Positions 62,964 through 64,000 of a stretch of 64,000 nt of DNA are shown one piece after another (the first letter of the stretch is position 1; every line of letters starts with the position of its first letter). The notes beneath the pieces were generated by a model. It saw only the letters and a list, made by a program, of their open reading frames with translations, was not told the DNA's origin and did not search any database. This DNA comes from Companilactobacillus nodensis DSM 19682 = JCM 14932 = NBRC 107160 (GTDB taxonomy: Bacteria; Bacillota; Bacilli; Lactobacillales; Lactobacillaceae): the NCBI RefSeq assembly GCF_000615905.1, contig NZ_BAMN01000003.1, positions 157,156 through 221,155 of the forward strand, written 5' to 3'. Both the position numbers and the translations under genes were made by a program.

Positions 62964-63536
62964 TTATAACGACCAACCTAGGATATTGGTTGCAATAAGA
63001 TAGGTCAATATAGTACCTAGTAGGATTCCCACTATGGCGGCGGTTGTCAGGATATAACGACGCTTTTTAACGCTGTAATTTATTTCTTCAACTGTCTTGC
63101 CATTTAAGAAGGCTATGGTTTGTTTGAAAGTCTGGAGATGCAATTTGTTATTGAGTTTGATTAATGTCATGGCAATTATGATTCCTAATGTACTAAAAGT
63201 TGCCACTAACATCGAAGCAATCGGTAGTGGCAACCAGTGAATACTAATAAATGAGATATAGGTCGCTACCAAAGTTGTTATCAGTCCAACTGATAATTCA
63301 CGTAATTTGAATTTGGATAAGTTGTTTTGCATGAGGTCGATATCGTCTTTGACTAATTGATCGACAGTGGTTTCATAAATATCAGCCATGAGCACTAGAC
63401 TCTGAATGTCAGGATAAGTCTTGCCTGTTTCCCAGTTGGAGATGGTTTGTCGTGAAACATACATCTTCTTCGCTAATGCTGCTTGAGATAAGTTATTTTG
63501 ATTCCGATAGTAAATCAGTTTTTCGTTGATCTTCAT
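62964..63536 (-). CDS. XRE-family regulator with C-terminal membrane segments
   Basis: A 190-residue protein: N-terminal Cro/CI-type HTH (about 5-60: LIYYRNQNNLSQAALAKKMYVSRQTISNWETGKTYPD) and three hydrophobic segments (about 81-100, 105-125 and 163-185). Such membrane-tethered regulators occur in many Firmicutes; the signal they sense is unknown. Its promoter region carries CGTTATAACG (63562-63571), and the same 10-mer covers the end of the gene, so autoregulation is possible. Confidence 0.88.
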   Translation of the reverse strand: MKINEKLIYYRNQNNLSQAALAKKMYVSRQTISNWETGKTYPDIQSLVLMADIYETTVDQLVKDDIDLMQNNLSKFKLRELSVGLITTLVATYISFISIHWLPLPIASMLVATFSTLGIIIAMTLIKLNNKLHLQTFKQTIAFLNGKTVEEINYSVKKRRYILTTAAIVGILLGTILTYLIATNILGWSL

Positions 63537-63561
63537 TTGATTATCCTTTCGATGAATAGTC

Positions 63562-63571
63562 GTTATAACGA
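63562..63571. promoter_or_regulatory. CGTTATAACG palindrome in the XRE promoter region
   Basis: A perfect 10-bp palindrome about 25 bases upstream of the XRE start. The same 10-mer is found at 18401, 27893, 52088 and 62962. Confidence 0.4.
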
Positions 63572-63661
63572 TGTCAAAATACTTTTACATCAGGTGTTCG
63601 TGGTAATTCTACTTCTATATACATAGTACAATAGATTCAAACATAGATGGGGGTATTCATC

Positions 63662-63997
63662 ATGGATGATAATGATTTTGTAATGCGTCAGGTTAAGTCA
63701 TTTGCTGAAGAATTGGGAATCGTGTTAAACAACAGGGATGGTAGTAAATCCCAAGTTGTCTTTGAACAGGAACAAGGTCGGTCGGGTACTATTGAGGATG
63801 AAATCAACAAGTTATTATTTAAGAAGAAATATGACAGTGCGGTTCGTTTAGTTTTTGAACAAAAGTTTATTTTGGAACATGATGATTATTTAAAATTAGC
63901 CTATTGGTTATTGAATGAACTAAATTCTTGCGATGATGTGGATGAAGAATTAATAACAGAATTAACCCATTCCATTTATAAAGTTGCAAAGATGTAA
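63662..63997 (+). CDS. Small soluble helical protein (DUF6483-like)
   Basis: A 111-residue acidic, helical protein starting MDDNDFVMRQVKSFAEELG. The opening resembles the Lactobacillales DUF6483 pattern as I recall it; no function is known. I chose ATG 63662, 8 bases after ggggg. An in-frame ATG at 63647 lies within that ribosome binding site. The stop is three bases before the end of the window. Confidence 0.65.
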   Translation: MDDNDFVMRQVKSFAEELGIVLNNRDGSKSQVVFEQEQGRSGTIEDEINKLLFKKKYDSAVRLVFEQKFILEHDDYLKLAYWLLNELNSCDDVDEELITELTHSIYKVAKM

Positions 63998-64000
63998 AAA

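Overview
The window looks like a chromosomal segment of a low-GC member of the Lactobacillaceae. Supporting signs are two tandem D-2-hydroxyacid (D-lactate type) dehydrogenases, a class III fructose-1,6-bisphosphatase, a KxYKxGKxW surface protein with SLAP-like C-terminal repeats, an OpuC osmolyte importer, a CIRCE-controlled Hsp20, and T-box and PyrR leaders. Companilactobacillus is a plausible genus, but that is a guess from gene content. I see no tRNA, rRNA, CRISPR array, IS transposase or prophage.

Layout. 1-6.4 kb is a defence island: end of hsdR, hsdM, hsdS, an inverted tyrosine recombinase, a second inverted hsdS (an arrangement typical of phase-variable type I restriction), then an Mrr-type endonuclease. 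6.4-18.4 kb is an acid-sugar catabolic cluster: YhcH/NanQ-like protein, PrpR/Fis-type regulator, DUF1537 kinase, BNR sialidase-like protein, Fe-dependent alcohol dehydrogenase, DapA/NanA-family lyase, PdxA2-like dehydrogenase, SDR, sodium:solute symporter and a TIM-barrel-like protein. Its intergenic regions share an inverted-repeat operator. 18.5-24.7 kb holds a DHA2 exporter, a surface protein split by an in-frame stop, a YxeA-like protein, a 25-aa delta-lysin-like peptide and a T-box controlled MetE-like enzyme. 25-40 kb is largely housekeeping: two D-LDHs, a DMT transporter, a C69 dipeptidase, xanthine and uracil permeases, two ApbE-like genes, an aldo/keto reductase, fbp, a phosphatase and menG.

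40-48 kb is the most unusual part. After a DHA2 exporter/TetR pair come about 750 bp of non-coding DNA with two inverted structured repeats whose stems covary, a LacI regulator, and three copies of a putative minus-strand small RNA. Each has a direct repeat TTCACA-N5-TTCACA-like box exactly 31 bp upstream of its -10 hexamer, C-rich unpaired stretches and an intrinsic terminator. Two amino-acid permeases with T-box 3' halves follow. 48-64 kb holds hsp20, the opuC operon, a PocR/AraC-like regulator, terC, tex, mntH, an ABC exporter with TetR, a HhH-GPD glycosylase and an XRE regulator.

Seven loci (20.2, 30.0, 33.4, 37.4, 45.6, 47.4 and 52.8 kb) each carry a frame disruption that one added base would repair. 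Homologous reading frames continue on both sides. Such a uniform pattern is as compatible with uncorrected sequencing deletions as with real pseudogenes, so these genes should be read as possibly intact. All calls rest on reading the sequence and on recalled family features; no database search was run.
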